5,613 nucleotides of DNA, from positions 1 to 5,613 of the forward strand of contig JAJYWG010000179.1 of NCBI GenBank assembly GCA_021791615.1. The letters run 5' to 3'. Each line of letters opens with the position of its first letter. Position 1 is the stretch's first letter. Positions 5,394 to 5,613 of this stretch are shown here, one piece after another. The notes beneath the pieces were generated by a model. That model made no database searches. It had not been told where the DNA came from and was given only the letters and a program-made list of their open reading frames with translations. Source of the DNA: Actinomycetes bacterium. Lineage in GTDB: Bacteria > Actinomycetota > Acidimicrobiia > Acidimicrobiales > RAAP-2. The position numbers and the translations under genes were made by a program.

Positions 5394-5429
5394 ATAGGGA
5401 GCATCACGGCAAGATCGACCAGCTGAGCG

Positions 5430-5442
5430 AAAAGGAGCAGCC
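5430..5442 (+). promoter_or_regulatory. Ribosome binding site of the VOC gene
   Basis: AAAAGGAG ends at 5437, 5 nt before the ATG at 5443. It is a strong Shine-Dalgarno sequence and fixes this start codon. Confidence 0.7.
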
Positions 5443-5613
5443 ATGACCAACTCTTCCACCGAGGGGATCAAGATCGTCTTGCACCCGGTGTCCGACCTGG
5501 CCAGGGCCAAGGCGGTCTACTCCGCCCTGTTCGGGATCGAACCCCAGGCCGACGGTCCGTACTACGTGGGCTACGACATCGGCGGCCAGCACATCGGCCT
5601 CGTGCCGGGGGGC
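5443..5613 (+). CDS. VOC (glyoxalase/dioxygenase-fold) family protein, 5' part
   Basis: The window shows the first 57 codons; the gene runs off the right edge. The sequence MTNSSTEGIKIVLHPVSD, LARAKAVYSALFGIEP, DGPYYVGYDIGGQHIGLVPGG is the opening beta-alpha-beta-beta of a vicinal-oxygen-chelate domain: a first strand ending in PVSD, the helix ARAKAVYSALFG, then strands around YVGYDI and HIGL. Small actinobacterial VOC proteins of this type are usually annotated only as glyoxalase/bleomycin-resistance-like, with unknown substrates. The ATG follows an excellent ribosome binding site. It is divergent from the sigma remnant, and the ECF41-like element upstream makes it a candidate former or present target of such a sigma factor. 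Substrate and metal ligands cannot be judged from this fragment. Confidence 0.85.
   Translation, partial: MTNSSTEGIKIVLHPVSDLARAKAVYSALFGIEPQADGPYYVGYDIGGQHIGLVPGG

Noticed and set aside
1..5613. CRISPR array, tRNA or rRNA genes
   Set aside because: No regularly spaced repeats and no recognisable tRNA or rRNA sequence were seen on either strand.

Overview
The window is GC-rich with actinobacterial-style genes. The best lineage clue is the N-terminal motif QGPGWWQAADGKWYAPE of the membrane protein at 1014-1958, a signature I associate with Acidimicrobiia (Actinomycetota). That assignment rests on recall and has not been searched.

Layout. (a) 1-648: 3' part of a conserved hypothetical gene, closed by a compact hairpin. 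(b) 804-1958: a tightly spaced pair on the + strand, a 66-aa small ORF with a strong ribosome binding site followed after 9 nt by a single-pass membrane protein; both begin with a related Trp/Asp-Gly/Pro/His module. (c) 1914-3852: an IS66-family insertion sequence (IS-A, 1939 bp by my end assignment). It has near-perfect terminal inverted repeats, an apparently intact 499-aa transposase and a 107-aa passenger gene whose stop codon lies inside the terminal repeat. (d) 3853-4918: the 5' half of a second, diverged IS66 element (IS-B), cut off in mid-transposase by IS-A. (e) 4919-5242: a remnant of an ECF41/SigJ-like sigma factor, cut by IS-B within its C-terminal SnoaL-like domain, frameshifted in region 4 and lacking region 2. 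(f) 5443-5613: start of a divergent VOC (glyoxalase-fold) gene.

The centre reads as an accretion scar. IS-B entered the sigma gene and IS-A entered IS-B. A deletion or IS-IS recombination then joined the far end of IS-A to the 3' end of the membrane protein gene. IS-A has no matching target-site duplication, and the rest of IS-B is absent on its other side. The last 14 codons of the membrane protein gene are therefore IS-A sequence, and the stop codon of the sigma remnant comes from the end of IS-B.

The most interesting regulatory signal lies beside the sigma remnant. The minus strand carries an exact TGTCACA-N16-CGTC, the promoter motif described for ECF41 sigma factors, pointing into the remnant. 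A weaker copy (CGCCACA-N16-CGTC) lies on the + strand upstream of the VOC gene. This suggests an orphaned ECF41 circuit: promoters and a candidate target survive while the local sigma gene is destroyed. I found no CRISPR array, tRNA or rRNA, and no clearly new multi-gene system.
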